Both the position numbers and the translations under genes were made by a program. The notes under the pieces are model-generated. The model did not search any database and had not been told where the DNA came from. It worked only from the letters and a program-made list of their open reading frames with translations. From Streptomyces aurantiacus (GTDB lineage: Bacteria > Actinomycetota > Actinomycetes > Streptomycetales > Streptomycetaceae): DNA of 64,000 nt. The stretch lies in contig NZ_CP114283.1 in the NCBI RefSeq assembly GCF_027107535.1, positions 248,001 through 312,000 of the forward strand. The letters are read 5' to 3'. Shown piece by piece: positions 28,644-36,626 of the stretch (positions within the stretch are counted from its first letter, which is position 1; the number at the start of each line of letters is the position of its first letter).

Positions 28644-29837
28644 ATGAGCACCAAGGACTTCATCGAGAAGGACTACTACAAGGTCCTCGGCGTCCCCAAG
28701 GACGCCACCGAAGCCGAGATCAAGAAGGCGTACCGGAAGCTCGCCCGCGAGTTCCACCCGGACGCCAACAAGGGGAACGCGAAGGCGGAGGACCGCTTCA
28801 AGGAGATCTCCGAGGCGAACGACATCCTCGGGGACCCCAAGAAGCGCAAGGAGTACGACGAGGCCCGCGCCCTCTTCGGCAACGGCGGGTTCCGGCCCGG
28901 TCCCGGCGCCGGCGGCAACTTCAACTTCGACCTGGGGGACCTCTTCGGAGGCGGGCCCCAGGGCGGAGCGGGCGGCGCCGGTGGGGCCGGCGGCTTCGGC
29001 GGCGGCATCGGTGACGTCTTCGGCGGCCTGTTCAACCGTGGCGGCGCCACCACCACCGGCACGCGTACGCAGCCGCGGCGCGGCCAGGACATCGACACCG
29101 AGGTCACGCTCAGCTTCACCGAGGCGGTGGACGGCGCGACCGTCCCCCTGCGCATGACCTCGCAGTCGCCCTGCAAGGCCTGCTCGGGCACCGGCGACAA
29201 GAACGGCACACCGAGGGTGTGCCCGACCTGCGTCGGCACCGGCCAGGTCGCGCGGGGCTCGGGCGGCGGCTTCTCGCTGACCGACCCGTGCCCCGACTGC
29301 AAGGGCCGCGGTCTGATCGCGGAGCACGCGTGCCTGGTCTGCAGCGGCTCGGGGCGCGCCAAGTCGTCCCGGACCATGCAGGTCCGTATCCCGTCCGGAG
29401 TGTCGGACGGGCAGCGGATCCGCCTGCGGGGCAAGGGCGCGCCCGGCGAGCGGGGCGGCCCTTCGGGCGACCTGTACGTCACCGTGCACGTGGGCGCCCA
29501 CCCGGTCTTCGGCCGCAAGGGCGACAACCTCACCGTCACCGTGCCCGTCACCTTCACGGAGGCGGCGCTCGGCGGCGAGGTCCGTGTGCCCACGCTCGGG
29601 GGGCCTCCGGTCACCCTGAAGCTGCCCCCGGGCACGCCCAACGGCCGTACGATGCGTGCCCGTGGCAAGGGTGCGGTCCGTAAGGACGGCACCCGAGGGG
29701 ACCTGCTGGTCACCGTCGAGGTGAGTGTCCCCACGGACGTGACGGGGAAGGCTCGTGACGCGCTCGAGGCGTATCGCGAGGCCACCGCGGACGAGGATCC
29801 GCGGGCGGAGCTGTTCCAGGCCGCGAAGGGAGCATGA
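28644..29837 (+). CDS. dnaJ: Co-chaperone DnaJ (Hsp40)
   Basis: The 397-aa protein is a full type I DnaJ: J domain with HPD motif (EFHPDANKG, residues about 31-39), a Gly/Phe-rich linker (75-130), and four CxxCxGxG zinc motifs (CKACSGTG, CPTCVGTG, CPDCKGRG, CLVCSGSG). The C-terminal substrate-binding barrels follow. It delivers substrates to DnaK and stimulates ATP hydrolysis. GGAGG precedes the ATG. Its end is 7 bp from hspR. Confidence 0.98.
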   Translation: MSTKDFIEKDYYKVLGVPKDATEAEIKKAYRKLAREFHPDANKGNAKAEDRFKEISEANDILGDPKKRKEYDEARALFGNGGFRPGPGAGGNFNFDLGDLFGGGPQGGAGGAGGAGGFGGGIGDVFGGLFNRGGATTTGTRTQPRRGQDIDTEVTLSFTEAVDGATVPLRMTSQSPCKACSGTGDKNGTPRVCPTCVGTGQVARGSGGGFSLTDPCPDCKGRGLIAEHACLVCSGSGRAKSSRTMQVRIPSGVSDGQRIRLRGKGAPGERGGPSGDLYVTVHVGAHPVFGRKGDNLTVTVPVTFTEAALGGEVRVPTLGGPPVTLKLPPGTPNGRTMRARGKGAVRKDGTRGDLLVTVEVSVPTDVTGKARDALEAYREATADEDPRAELFQAAKGA

Positions 29838-29844
29838 GGACACC

Positions 29845-30318
29845 ATGGACGCGACCGGACGTCGTCGGCAGAACTCATTCACCGGCAGGGCCTATGAGCT
29901 GACGGAAGAGACACCGGTGTACGTCATCTCGGTGGCCGCCCAGCTCTCGGGTCTGCACCCGCAGACGTTGCGTCAGTACGACCGCCTCGGCCTGGTCTCC
30001 CCGGACCGCACGGCGGGGCGCGGCCGTCGCTACTCTGCCCGCGACATCGAACTGCTGCGCACCGTCCAGCAGTTGTCGCAGGACGAGGGCATCAACCTCG
30101 CGGGCATCAAGCGCATCATCGAGCTGGAGAACCAGGTCGCCGCGCTCCAGTCCCGCGTCGCGGAGATGGAAGCGGCCCTGGACGGCGCGGCGTCGGCCAT
30201 GCAGCAGCGCGAGGCCGCCGTGCACGCCTCGTACCGCCGCGACCTGGTCCCGTACCAGGAGGTCCAGCAGACGAGCGCGCTGGTGGTGTGGCGCCCCAAG
30301 CGCCAGCAGTCGGACTGA
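29845..30318 (+). CDS. hspR: Heat-shock repressor HspR (MerR family)
   Basis: The 157-aa protein has a MerR-type helix-turn-helix (VYVISVAAQLSGLHPQTLRQ, then YDRLGLVSPDRTAGRGRRYS, residues about 25-65) and a coiled coil (ELENQVAALQSRVAEME). HspR binds HAIR sites upstream of dnaK, clpB and lon in Streptomyces. Matching sites occur in this window at 25967-25987 and 44295-44315. The ATG at 29845 has GAGGA just upstream, 7 bp after dnaJ. Part of the self-repressed operon; a strong terminator follows. Confidence 0.97.
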   Translation: MDATGRRRQNSFTGRAYELTEETPVYVISVAAQLSGLHPQTLRQYDRLGLVSPDRTAGRGRRYSARDIELLRTVQQLSQDEGINLAGIKRIIELENQVAALQSRVAEMEAALDGAASAMQQREAAVHASYRRDLVPYQEVQQTSALVVWRPKRQQSD

Positions 30319-30340
30319 CCGCCCGCGAGGGCGGACGGAC

Positions 30341-30382
30341 GGAAGGGGCCCGGAGGTTCAACCGAACCTCCGGGCCCCTTCC
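30341..30382 (+). terminator. Terminator of the dnaK operon
   Basis: A perfect 19-bp stem (30341-30359 paired with 30364-30382, GGAAGGGGCCCGGAGGTTC on the 5' arm) and a 4-base loop directly follow hspR and also lie before the convergent end of the secreted PA14/FN3 gene. Confidence 0.9.
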
Positions 30383-30412
30383 GTGTCGCTGGTGTCTCTC
30401 AGTTCCCTCGGC

Positions 30413-31831
30413 TCACCCGGCGGGCGTGCCCGGCGCCGCGCCGAGCTCGGTCGCGATCACCGACTTGTCCCCGCTGGTGGCCCAGTTGCCGTGGGTGTCG
30501 TACGCCCGGACGACGAAGCAGACACGCTCGCCGTCGGGGAGGGTGCTGTGCTCGTACGAGGTGGTGCCGGCCGGCACGTACTCCACGAGGCGGGCGATGC
30601 AGAACGACTCGTTGCCCTTCATGGGCTCGCCCTTGAAGACGCCGTACTTCGCGAGGTCGGCGGCCGGGTTCCCGTCCCAGTTCAGCGCGAAGCCGTACTC
30701 GGTCGGGGTGGCCGCCAGCCCGGTGACGTTGGGCGGCGGGGTGTAGTCCCGCCGTGTGCCGCTGAAGACGACGGACGGGGCGGACTCGTTGCCCGCCGCG
30801 TCGACCGCCGTCACCCGGTAGAAGTGCTTGACGTCCACGACGGCCGAGGCGTCGAGGTAGTGGAGCCGCCCCGGATCCGGGCTGCCGATCCTGGTGAACG
30901 GGCCGCCCTCGCTCGCCGCCCGGTAGACCCGGTACGACGGCTGCACGCCGCCCTCGGGGTGCCACCAGATCCGCAGACCGCCCGTCTCCGTGACCGCGCT
31001 CATCATGGTGGGCGCGTCCGGTGCCGTCCGGTCGGCGGTGGTCACGCTCTGGTCGGCGGTACCGGCCGACTCGTTGCCCGCCTTGTCGTAGGCGCGGGCC
31101 TCGTAGTGGTAGGTCTCGCCGGTCGCCGGGAGCGTGGCGTCCGTGTACGACGTGGAGGTGGTCGTCGCGAGGGGCTCGGTGCCGAACGAGGCGCCCTCGG
31201 CCCGCCGGTAGACGCGGTACCCGGCGAGGTCCATCTCCTTGTTCTTCGTCCAGGAGAGCCTGGCCTTGCCGCTCGCCGTGTCGTACGTCGCCTTCGCCCC
31301 GGTCGGCACGAGCGGCTTGACCTTGTCGACGGTGGCCGAAGTGCGGGGCGTGTAGGCGAACTTGACGTTCGCGGACCCGGTCCAGTTGACGAAGTCGACG
31401 CGCAGCGTGTGCGTCCCGGACGGGACGGTGATGTTGACGGTCTTCTTCTGGGTGGTGGAGACGTTCTTCCAGAGGTCGACCTTGCGGACGCCGTCCAGGT
31501 ACACGCGGATGCCGTCACGCGACTCGACGGGCAGGGCGAAGGGGCCGCCCGAACCGAAGTCGCGGGTGACGGTCCAGCGGACGCCGAAGTTGTTGGACGG
31601 CAGGCCGGAGGCGGGGGCGCGGGTGCCCCAGTTCTGGTCGATCTTCGAGTCGCAGTCGGTCTTCTTCGGCTTGCCGGAGAAGGAGGTGTTCGCGAAGAAC
31701 TGCCTTGTGTAGACGGGTGAGTTGCAACTCGTCGCGGCGGACGCGGACGAGGGGGCGGCGCTGAGCAGGCCGCCCGTGGTGGCGAGCACGACGGCGGCGA
31801 CAGCGGCCGTCCTGCTTCTCGCTGGGTTCAT
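30413..31831 (-). CDS. Secreted PA14- and fibronectin type III-domain protein
   Basis: The 472-aa protein has a signal peptide (residues 1-32, with SSASA near the cleavage site) and a PA14-like beta-barrel (about 40-165: RQFFANTSFSGKPKKTDCDS, then WTVTRDFGSGGPFAL). Three fibronectin type III repeats follow (about 172-266, 268-365, 370-470), each with typical RVYRR/YRVTAVDAAGNESA motifs. PA14 domains often bind carbohydrate; no catalytic domain is present, so it may be a wall- or substrate-binding adhesin. Not part of an operon; convergent with hspR. Confidence 0.88.
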   Translation of the reverse strand: MNPARSRTAAVAAVVLATTGGLLSAAPSSASAATSCNSPVYTRQFFANTSFSGKPKKTDCDSKIDQNWGTRAPASGLPSNNFGVRWTVTRDFGSGGPFALPVESRDGIRVYLDGVRKVDLWKNVSTTQKKTVNITVPSGTHTLRVDFVNWTGSANVKFAYTPRTSATVDKVKPLVPTGAKATYDTASGKARLSWTKNKEMDLAGYRVYRRAEGASFGTEPLATTTSTSYTDATLPATGETYHYEARAYDKAGNESAGTADQSVTTADRTAPDAPTMMSAVTETGGLRIWWHPEGGVQPSYRVYRAASEGGPFTRIGSPDPGRLHYLDASAVVDVKHFYRVTAVDAAGNESAPSVVFSGTRRDYTPPPNVTGLAATPTEYGFALNWDGNPAADLAKYGVFKGEPMKGNESFCIARLVEYVPAGTTSYEHSTLPDGERVCFVVRAYDTHGNWATSGDKSVIATELGAAPGTPAG

Positions 31832-31942
31832 GCGTTCCTCGGTGTCGTCGTCGGCGGCGGCAGGGAAGCCGCCGACGATCAGGACCGGCGGACGCGTGGG
31901 TTGGTTGTACGGATTCGTTCAGTCCAGTTGAAGGCGTTCCGG

Positions 31943-32197
31943 CTAGCGGCCCAGGCTCTGCCAGAGCGTGAGCGCCAGGGCCAGGCACGAGGTGGCCGCC
32001 GCGAGGGACGGCAGGGGCCAGCGGGTCCGTTCCAGGGCCTCGATGCGGGCTTCGTGCTCGTCGAGGGCCTTGTCGGTCTGGTCCGCGCGCTGGAGGAGCA
32101 GGGCGAGGTCGCCCCGGGTGGTGGCGAAGCCGACGTCGACCGAGCGGCGCAGGCGTTCCAGCTCCAGGACGACCTCCTCGGTGTCGGTGGTGGTCAT
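31943..32197 (-). CDS. Small coiled-coil protein with C-terminal membrane anchor
   Basis: This 84-aa protein consists of an N-terminal coiled coil (VVLELERLRRSVDVGFATTR, then LLLQRADQTDKALDEHEARI) and one C-terminal transmembrane helix (about 60-80, LAAATSCLALALTLWQSLG), hence a tail-anchored topology. The ATG at 32197 has GAAGGGG upstream; an alternative start at 32230 adds MFPHMRRGCSC. It is divergent from the XRE-type gene at 32457. Such proteins are common in phages and prophage remnants, but the function here is unknown. Confidence 0.72.
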   Translation of the reverse strand: MTTTDTEEVVLELERLRRSVDVGFATTRGDLALLLQRADQTDKALDEHEARIEALERTRWPLPSLAAATSCLALALTLWQSLGR

Positions 32198-32456
32198 ACA
32201 GCTGCAACCCCTTCTCATGTGTGGGAACATGTGTTCGAACGTTGCGGAAGAGCGAACAGGGTTGCATGGTGCGAGCGCGTGCGCAAGTAACTATGGATCC
32301 GGAGAGGCCGATGTGACGCAGGCGCTACGGAATGTGGCCGAAGAACCCTTGGTGGAGCGGCCGTTGCCGAATCTCCACGGTTACGTGCGAGCGCGCACAC
32401 ACATGAGTGCGAGCCCGGTCGGTACGCTCTCCCCGCGACGACAGGGGAGCGGTCAC

Positions 32457-32906
32457 ATGGGTTCCAGCGCACGGGCCGGGGCCCGTACGGACCAGGCGTA
32501 CCGGGCCGAGGGTCTCGAGGAGTTCGCAGGCTGGATCGAAAGCCTGCTGCGGGTCCGCGGCTATGACATCGACAGCCCGCGCGGCGGCGGCCGTTCGAAG
32601 CTCGCGGACGACGCCGGGGTGCACCGCGCCGCCGTGAGCCGGCTGCTGCAACGGCAGTCCATGCCCGACCTGGAGACGATGCGCAGGATCGCGGCCGTGC
32701 TCGGAGTGCCCCTGCGGGAGATGCTCATCCGCTCCGGCAGGCTCACCGAGGACGATCTGCCGCTCACCGACGGCGGCCGTTCCGCGGACGGCGACGAGCA
32801 CCTGCGGATCAGCCCCGAGGAGGCCGCCCGCAGGATGGGCGTCCCGGCCGAACTGCGGGACCTGTTCGCCAAGGTGGCACGGCAGTTCCTGCCGGAGGGC
32901 GCTTGA
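32457..32906 (+). CDS. XRE-type helix-turn-helix regulator, 149 aa
   Basis: A Cro/C1-type helix-turn-helix is visible around residues 40-85 (SKLADDAGVHRAAVSRLLQR, then MPDLETMRRIAAVLGVPLRE). The N-terminus is basic, and the C-terminus (RISPEEAARRMGVPAELRDL) may mediate dimerisation. The chosen ATG follows GGGGAG; another in-frame ATG at 32403 adds 18 residues. Its target may be the divergent tail-anchored protein gene. The next small gene overlaps its stop. Confidence 0.82.
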   Translation: MGSSARAGARTDQAYRAEGLEEFAGWIESLLRVRGYDIDSPRGGGRSKLADDAGVHRAAVSRLLQRQSMPDLETMRRIAAVLGVPLREMLIRSGRLTEDDLPLTDGGRSADGDEHLRISPEEAARRMGVPAELRDLFAKVARQFLPEGA

Positions 32907-33220
32907 CGGCGAAGGGACCGGGGCACGGCATGGGTGATCCAGGAGGCGGCCGCGGCACCGAGGCGGAACGCGTCGCCGAACTCGTGGGCGAGCTCTTCGA
33001 CACGCTCGCCGCGAAGGTCCGTGTCGCAGGCCCGGAGTCCGTCCGTGTGCTCACCGAGGAGGAACTGCAGCGGCACCAGCTGAGCTGGTTCCGCGCGGGC
33101 TGGGAGGAACACGCCCGCGCGTCCGGCCAGGAGCGCCCGGTGGGCCCGGACCGCCCGACGGCCCGCCTCCTCCCCTTCCCCGAGCGCCTGCGCGAACACC
33201 CGCCGGACGACGAGGGCTGA
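32903..33220 (+). CDS. Small hypothetical protein, 105 aa
   Basis: Starts either at TTG 32903, overlapping the regulator stop (TTGA), or at ATG 32930 (96 aa). The sequence is helical and charged (GTEAERVAELVGELFDTLAA, then LTEEELQRHQLSWFRAGWEE) without known motif. Codon bias supports it being real. Probably co-transcribed with the XRE regulator. Confidence 0.65.
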   Translation: MTAKGPGHGMGDPGGGRGTEAERVAELVGELFDTLAAKVRVAGPESVRVLTEEELQRHQLSWFRAGWEEHARASGQERPVGPDRPTARLLPFPERLREHPPDDEG

Positions 33221-33257
33221 AGGCAGGGAGGGGCGAGGCGAGGAGGCGGGCCGGTTC

Positions 33258-33758
33258 TCACGGAGCGGTGCGGCACCCCGTGGGCTCGTCGAAGATCTCC
33301 GCCAGGTCGCAGGCCAGGTCGTCGTCCCAGTCCCCGGCATCGGCCCCGGTCCAGTCCTGCTCCTTCTGCCCGGTCTGCGCAGTCTGTCCCGATTGCTGCA
33401 CCGGGTCCGTCAGGTCCACCGGTTGCTTCGGGTCCTTCGGCTCCTTGGGCGGCTTCGGCGGGGCCTGGAGCCAGCTTTCGAGGTCGCGCCCCGTGTAGCC
33501 CTGGGCGCAGGCGACGACCGCGTCGTGGAGAGTGTTGGGACCGGTGAGCCCGGCGAGCTTGGGCCAGTCGACGTCACAGGCGCCCGGGACCGGATCGGGC
33601 GCGGCCTGCGCTCCGGGCACGTCCTGAGGCCCGGGCGCCGCCTGAGGCCAGGGCAGGGGCACGGCGGGCCCGGTGGCGGCCGTGGCGGTCGTGCCGACTG
33701 TCACGGCCAGGCAGCCTGCCGCGAGGGCGGTTATGAGGCATCGGGAGAAGGTGCGCAT
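33258..33758 (-). CDS. Secreted Pro-rich protein of unknown function
   Basis: The 166-aa product has a signal peptide (MRTFSRCLITALAAGCLAVT, cleavage after TATA/ATA near 27-30), a Pro/Gln/Ala-rich stretch and a Cys-containing core (ACDVDWPKLAGLTGPNTLHD, then VACAQGYTGRDLESWL). A PPKEPKDPKQP linker follows, then an acidic Trp/Asp-rich end with a final Cys (PTGCRTAP). Four Cys in the mature part could form two disulphides. The start at 33758 gives the best signal peptide; a longer frame from 33839 adds unconserved residues. Confidence 0.72.
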   Translation of the reverse strand: MRTFSRCLITALAAGCLAVTVGTTATAATGPAVPLPWPQAAPGPQDVPGAQAAPDPVPGACDVDWPKLAGLTGPNTLHDAVVACAQGYTGRDLESWLQAPPKPPKEPKDPKQPVDLTDPVQQSGQTAQTGQKEQDWTGADAGDWDDDLACDLAEIFDEPTGCRTAP

Positions 33759-34058
33759 GCGGGACTCCGGAGTCAGTGGTGGCAAGGAGTGGGACGAGTT
33801 GTCTGGTTCCAGCAACTTCCGGGAGCCCCGCCGCCGCAATCGGTACGCGGCCGATCAGGTGCCCGCACTGACCCGGACGTGGTGTTCTGCCCCCTGTGTC
33901 CCACCGCTCTCCGGGGGATCCGCCCGACTTCACCCCCGTCTCTCCACACCTTTCCGTTGCGATCTCGTTAGCAGCTACTCCTTGACGTCCCGGGAACCCC
34001 CGCGTTGGCTTTTTGTCACTGGGCTCGCAATGTCGCCCTCGTCCGGAAGGCACCCGAA
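33759..34058. other. Intergenic region before the orphan binding-protein gene
   Basis: The 300-bp divergent gap holds no recognisable gene. It contains promoters for both flanking genes; ctccttgacg near 33980 could provide a -35 box. No operator was recognised. Confidence 0.5.
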
Positions 34059-35162
34059 GTGAACCGCGCCATACGTCGTACCGTTCTAGCCATCGCCGCT
34101 TCCTCCATGACCCTGACTCTGGCCGCGTGCGGCACCGGTGACGACGGCGCTGAAGCGAGCCCGACCAAGGGCGACGACATCACGGTGGGCCTGCTGCTGC
34201 CGGAGAAGGCGAACTCCCGCTACGAGAAGTTCGACTACCCCATCATCAAGAAGAAGGTCGCCTCCCTCACGAACGGCAAGGGCGAGGTCGTCTACGCCAA
34301 CGCCGAGCAGGACGCCGCCGAGCAGAACCGGCAGCTCGCGCAGATGATCGACGACAAGGTCGACGTGCTGCTGGTGGACGCCGTGGACTCGCACGCCATC
34401 GCCACCGGAGTGGAGAAGGCCAAGGCCGCGGGCATTCCCGTCATCGCGTACGACAGGCTGGCCGAGGGGCCGATCGACGCGTACATCTCGTTCGACAACG
34501 AGGCGGTCGGACAGGTGCAGGGCCGGGCCCTCACCGACCAGCTGGACGGTGGCAAGTCCCAGAAGATCGTCATGATGAACGGTGCGGTGACGGACCCGAA
34601 CGCCGCCCAGTTCAAGGCGGGCGCCCTCGGCGAGCTGACCGGCAAGGTGACCATCGCCAAGTCGTACGACACCAAGGACTGGAAGCCGGCGAACGCCCGG
34701 GCCAACATGATGGCGGCCATCTCCTCCATCGGCGCGGACAACATCGCCGGGGTCTACTCCGCCAACGACGGCATGGCGGGCGGCGTCATCTCCGCGCTGA
34801 AGGCCGCGGGCGTCACCAACCTGCCGCCGGTCACCGGTCAGGACGCGGAGCTGGACGCGGTACAGCGCATCGTCGCCGGCGACCAGTTCATGAGCGTCTA
34901 CAAGCCGTACCCCGACGAGGCCGAGACCGCCGCCGAGCTGGCCGTGGCCCGCGTCCGCGGCTACGGCATCGAGTTCGACTCGCTCACCCCCGACAAGGTC
35001 TCCAGCCCCACCGACAAGAACATCCCGGCCCACCTCGTCCAGGTCTCGTCCCTCACCCAGAACACCATCGAGTCGACGGTCATCCGCGACGGCATCTACT
35101 CCGCCCAGGAGATCTGCACGGCCAAGTACAAGGCGGCGTGCGAGTCCCTCGGCATCGACTAG
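34059..35162 (+). CDS. Orphan sugar-type ABC substrate-binding lipoprotein
   Basis: The 367-aa protein has a lipoprotein signal (lipobox LTLAAC near residue 27) and a periplasmic-binding type 1 fold similar to xylose/ribose-binding proteins (ITVGLLLPEKANSRYEKFDY; DVLLVDAVDSHAIATGVEKA; IPVIAYDRLAEGPIDAYISF; GVYSANDGMAGGVISALKAA). It should capture a sugar outside the membrane, but no permease or ATPase gene is next to it. It may use a distant transporter or act as a sensor. GTG start at 34059. Confidence 0.9.
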   Translation: MNRAIRRTVLAIAASSMTLTLAACGTGDDGAEASPTKGDDITVGLLLPEKANSRYEKFDYPIIKKKVASLTNGKGEVVYANAEQDAAEQNRQLAQMIDDKVDVLLVDAVDSHAIATGVEKAKAAGIPVIAYDRLAEGPIDAYISFDNEAVGQVQGRALTDQLDGGKSQKIVMMNGAVTDPNAAQFKAGALGELTGKVTIAKSYDTKDWKPANARANMMAAISSIGADNIAGVYSANDGMAGGVISALKAAGVTNLPPVTGQDAELDAVQRIVAGDQFMSVYKPYPDEAETAAELAVARVRGYGIEFDSLTPDKVSSPTDKNIPAHLVQVSSLTQNTIESTVIRDGIYSAQEICTAKYKAACESLGID

Positions 35163-35166
35163 CCGC

Positions 35167-35193
35167 ATCCCGCGGCCGGCCACGACGCGGGAT
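35167..35193 (+). terminator. Possible terminator after the binding-protein gene
   Basis: An 8-bp stem (ATCCCGCG at 35167-35174 with CGCGGGAT at 35186-35193) follows the stop by 4 bp. It is short, and the only T-run is 25 bp further on. Confidence 0.45.
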
Positions 35194-35415
35194 CCGTACG
35201 CGAGGGTCGACGAAGACCTCTTTTTGATTCCGCTTGTGTGACAGCGGTGTGGAGATGGGCTGTCCCCCAGTCGGTCGGTGCTTGGAGGCGGTAACCCCCG
35301 ATGGGTGGATACCACGGCTGAGACCTGGCCGAGAGCCTGAGGCCACACGGATCGCACTCATGGCTCCGTGTCACCCATTCCGTCATGTTCCGTGGCGGAA
35401 GAGAGGAGTGACTCT

Positions 35416-35802
35416 GTGAACATCAGAACCGCAAGACGCCTGGGGGTCGGGTTCATCGCCGCCCTGGCTCTCGGCACGACAGCGCCCGCCTTCGCGTACG
35501 AGATCGGGCCGCACTCGTACGGCGGTGAACTCCGGTTCTGGACCGAGGGCACGCCGGACCGCGGAATCATGAACATCAAGGACACCGGCGAGGACCACTG
35601 GGTGAAGGCGGAGTACTACCGGATCGCCCACTCGGACGACAAGCTGACGCTGTGGAACAAGGGCGGCCCCGACGGGCCGTCGGACAACGATGGCAACCCG
35701 GGCACCGTCGAAAGCGGCGAGCACTCCGAAATCTTCAAGGCCCGAGGCACGGTCTCACGCAACAACCTGCCCGACTGGCACACCGATTGGTACACAGACT
35801 AA
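35416..35802 (+). CDS. Small secreted protein upstream of an ABC transporter
   Basis: The 128-aa precursor has a clear signal peptide (about 1-27, IAALALGTTAPAFA before YEIG) and a 101-aa mature part rich in Gly, Asp, Trp, His and Tyr (SYGGELRFWTEGTPDRGIMN; EDHWVKAEYYRIAHSDDK; ends LPDWHTDWYTD). It has no Cys. The layout of small secreted protein, ABC ATPase and FtsX-like permease recalls lactococcin 972-type bacteriocin loci, but I see no clear sequence match to that family. It could be a bacteriocin or a stress-related exported protein. A strong terminator separates it from the ABC genes. Confidence 0.78.
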   Translation: MNIRTARRLGVGFIAALALGTTAPAFAYEIGPHSYGGELRFWTEGTPDRGIMNIKDTGEDHWVKAEYYRIAHSDDKLTLWNKGGPDGPSDNDGNPGTVESGEHSEIFKARGTVSRNNLPDWHTDWYTD

Positions 35803-35827
35803 GACATTTGCACCCACTGATCCGGAC

Positions 35828-35875
35828 CGGCAGCCTGGCCGGGGGGCTCCACGCCTCCGGCCGGGCTGCCGTTTT
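35828..35875 (+). terminator. Intrinsic terminator after the secreted protein gene
   Basis: A 15-bp stem with one G-U pair (35828-35842 paired with 35857-35871) and a 14-base loop is followed by TTTT. As it lies between the secreted protein and the ABC genes, it probably attenuates read-through so that the peptide is made in excess. Confidence 0.8.
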
Positions 35876-35939
35876 CCGGGACTTCTGGGACTTCCTGCAC
35901 CTCTGGAGGTTCTGGTACTCGAGACCAAGGGAGCATCGT

Positions 35940-36626
35940 GTGACCTCACCCCCCACCCGGCCCGTCCTGGACATCGACGACGTGGTGTACGACGTGGCCG
36001 GGCGCCGCCTGCTGGCAGGCGCCGACTTGGCTGTCCACCCCGGGCAGTCCGTTTCCGTGATGGGTCCCTCGGGCAGCGGGAAGTCCTCGCTGCTGATGTG
36101 CATCATGGGCCTCGTCCGTCCGGACTCGGGACACGTGACCGTCGCGGGCCAGGACATGAACGGGCTGTCGTCGCGGGCTCTGGCCGCACATCGGCGTCGG
36201 CACATAGGCATGGTTTTCCAGTTCGGTGAACTCCTCCCGGAACTCACCCCCGTCGAGAACGTCATGATCGCGAGCCTGCTGGCCGGTGACTCGGCCGGCG
36301 ACGCGCAGTCCCGCTCCGAGAGGCTCCTGGCCGACCTCGGTGTACCCAAGACAACGGCGACACAGGATCTCTCCGGTGGGGAGCGACAGCGTGTCGCGGT
36401 GGCCAGGGCGCTGGTGAACACCCCGGAACTGCTACTCGCCGACGAGCCGACGGGATCCCTGGACGGGAAGCAGCGGGCGTCGGTGGCAGACCTCCTTTTC
36501 CGTACGCCCCGTGCGCACGGATGCGCGCTGGTCGTGGTGACGCACGACGAGACGGTGGCACGCCTGGCCGACGTACAACTGCACTTGGTGGACGGTAAGT
36601 TGGCTCAGGTTCAGGAAGCGCGGTGA
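35940..36626 (+). CDS. ABC transporter ATPase (MacB/LolD type)
   Basis: The 228-aa ATPase has Walker A (GPSGSGKSS, residues about 41-49), Q-loop (VFQFGELLPELTP), signature (LSGGERQRVAVARAL), Walker B (LLLADEPTGSLD) and H-loop (VVVTHDE). The closest type is the ATPase that pairs with FtsX-like permeases in MacB/LolCDE-type systems. GTG start with GGGAG upstream. Its stop overlaps the permease start (GTGA). Confidence 0.93.
   Translation: MTSPPTRPVLDIDDVVYDVAGRRLLAGADLAVHPGQSVSVMGPSGSGKSSLLMCIMGLVRPDSGHVTVAGQDMNGLSSRALAAHRRRHIGMVFQFGELLPELTPVENVMIASLLAGDSAGDAQSRSERLLADLGVPKTTATQDLSGGERQRVAVARALVNTPELLLADEPTGSLDGKQRASVADLLFRTPRAHGCALVVVTHDETVARLADVQLHLVDGKLAQVQEAR

Noticed and set aside
35300..35390. 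A possible thiamine riboswitch (ggctgagacctgg upstream of the secreted protein gene)
   Set aside because: Only the short ggctgaga piece matches; the second conserved helix is missing, and the downstream gene has no link to thiamine.
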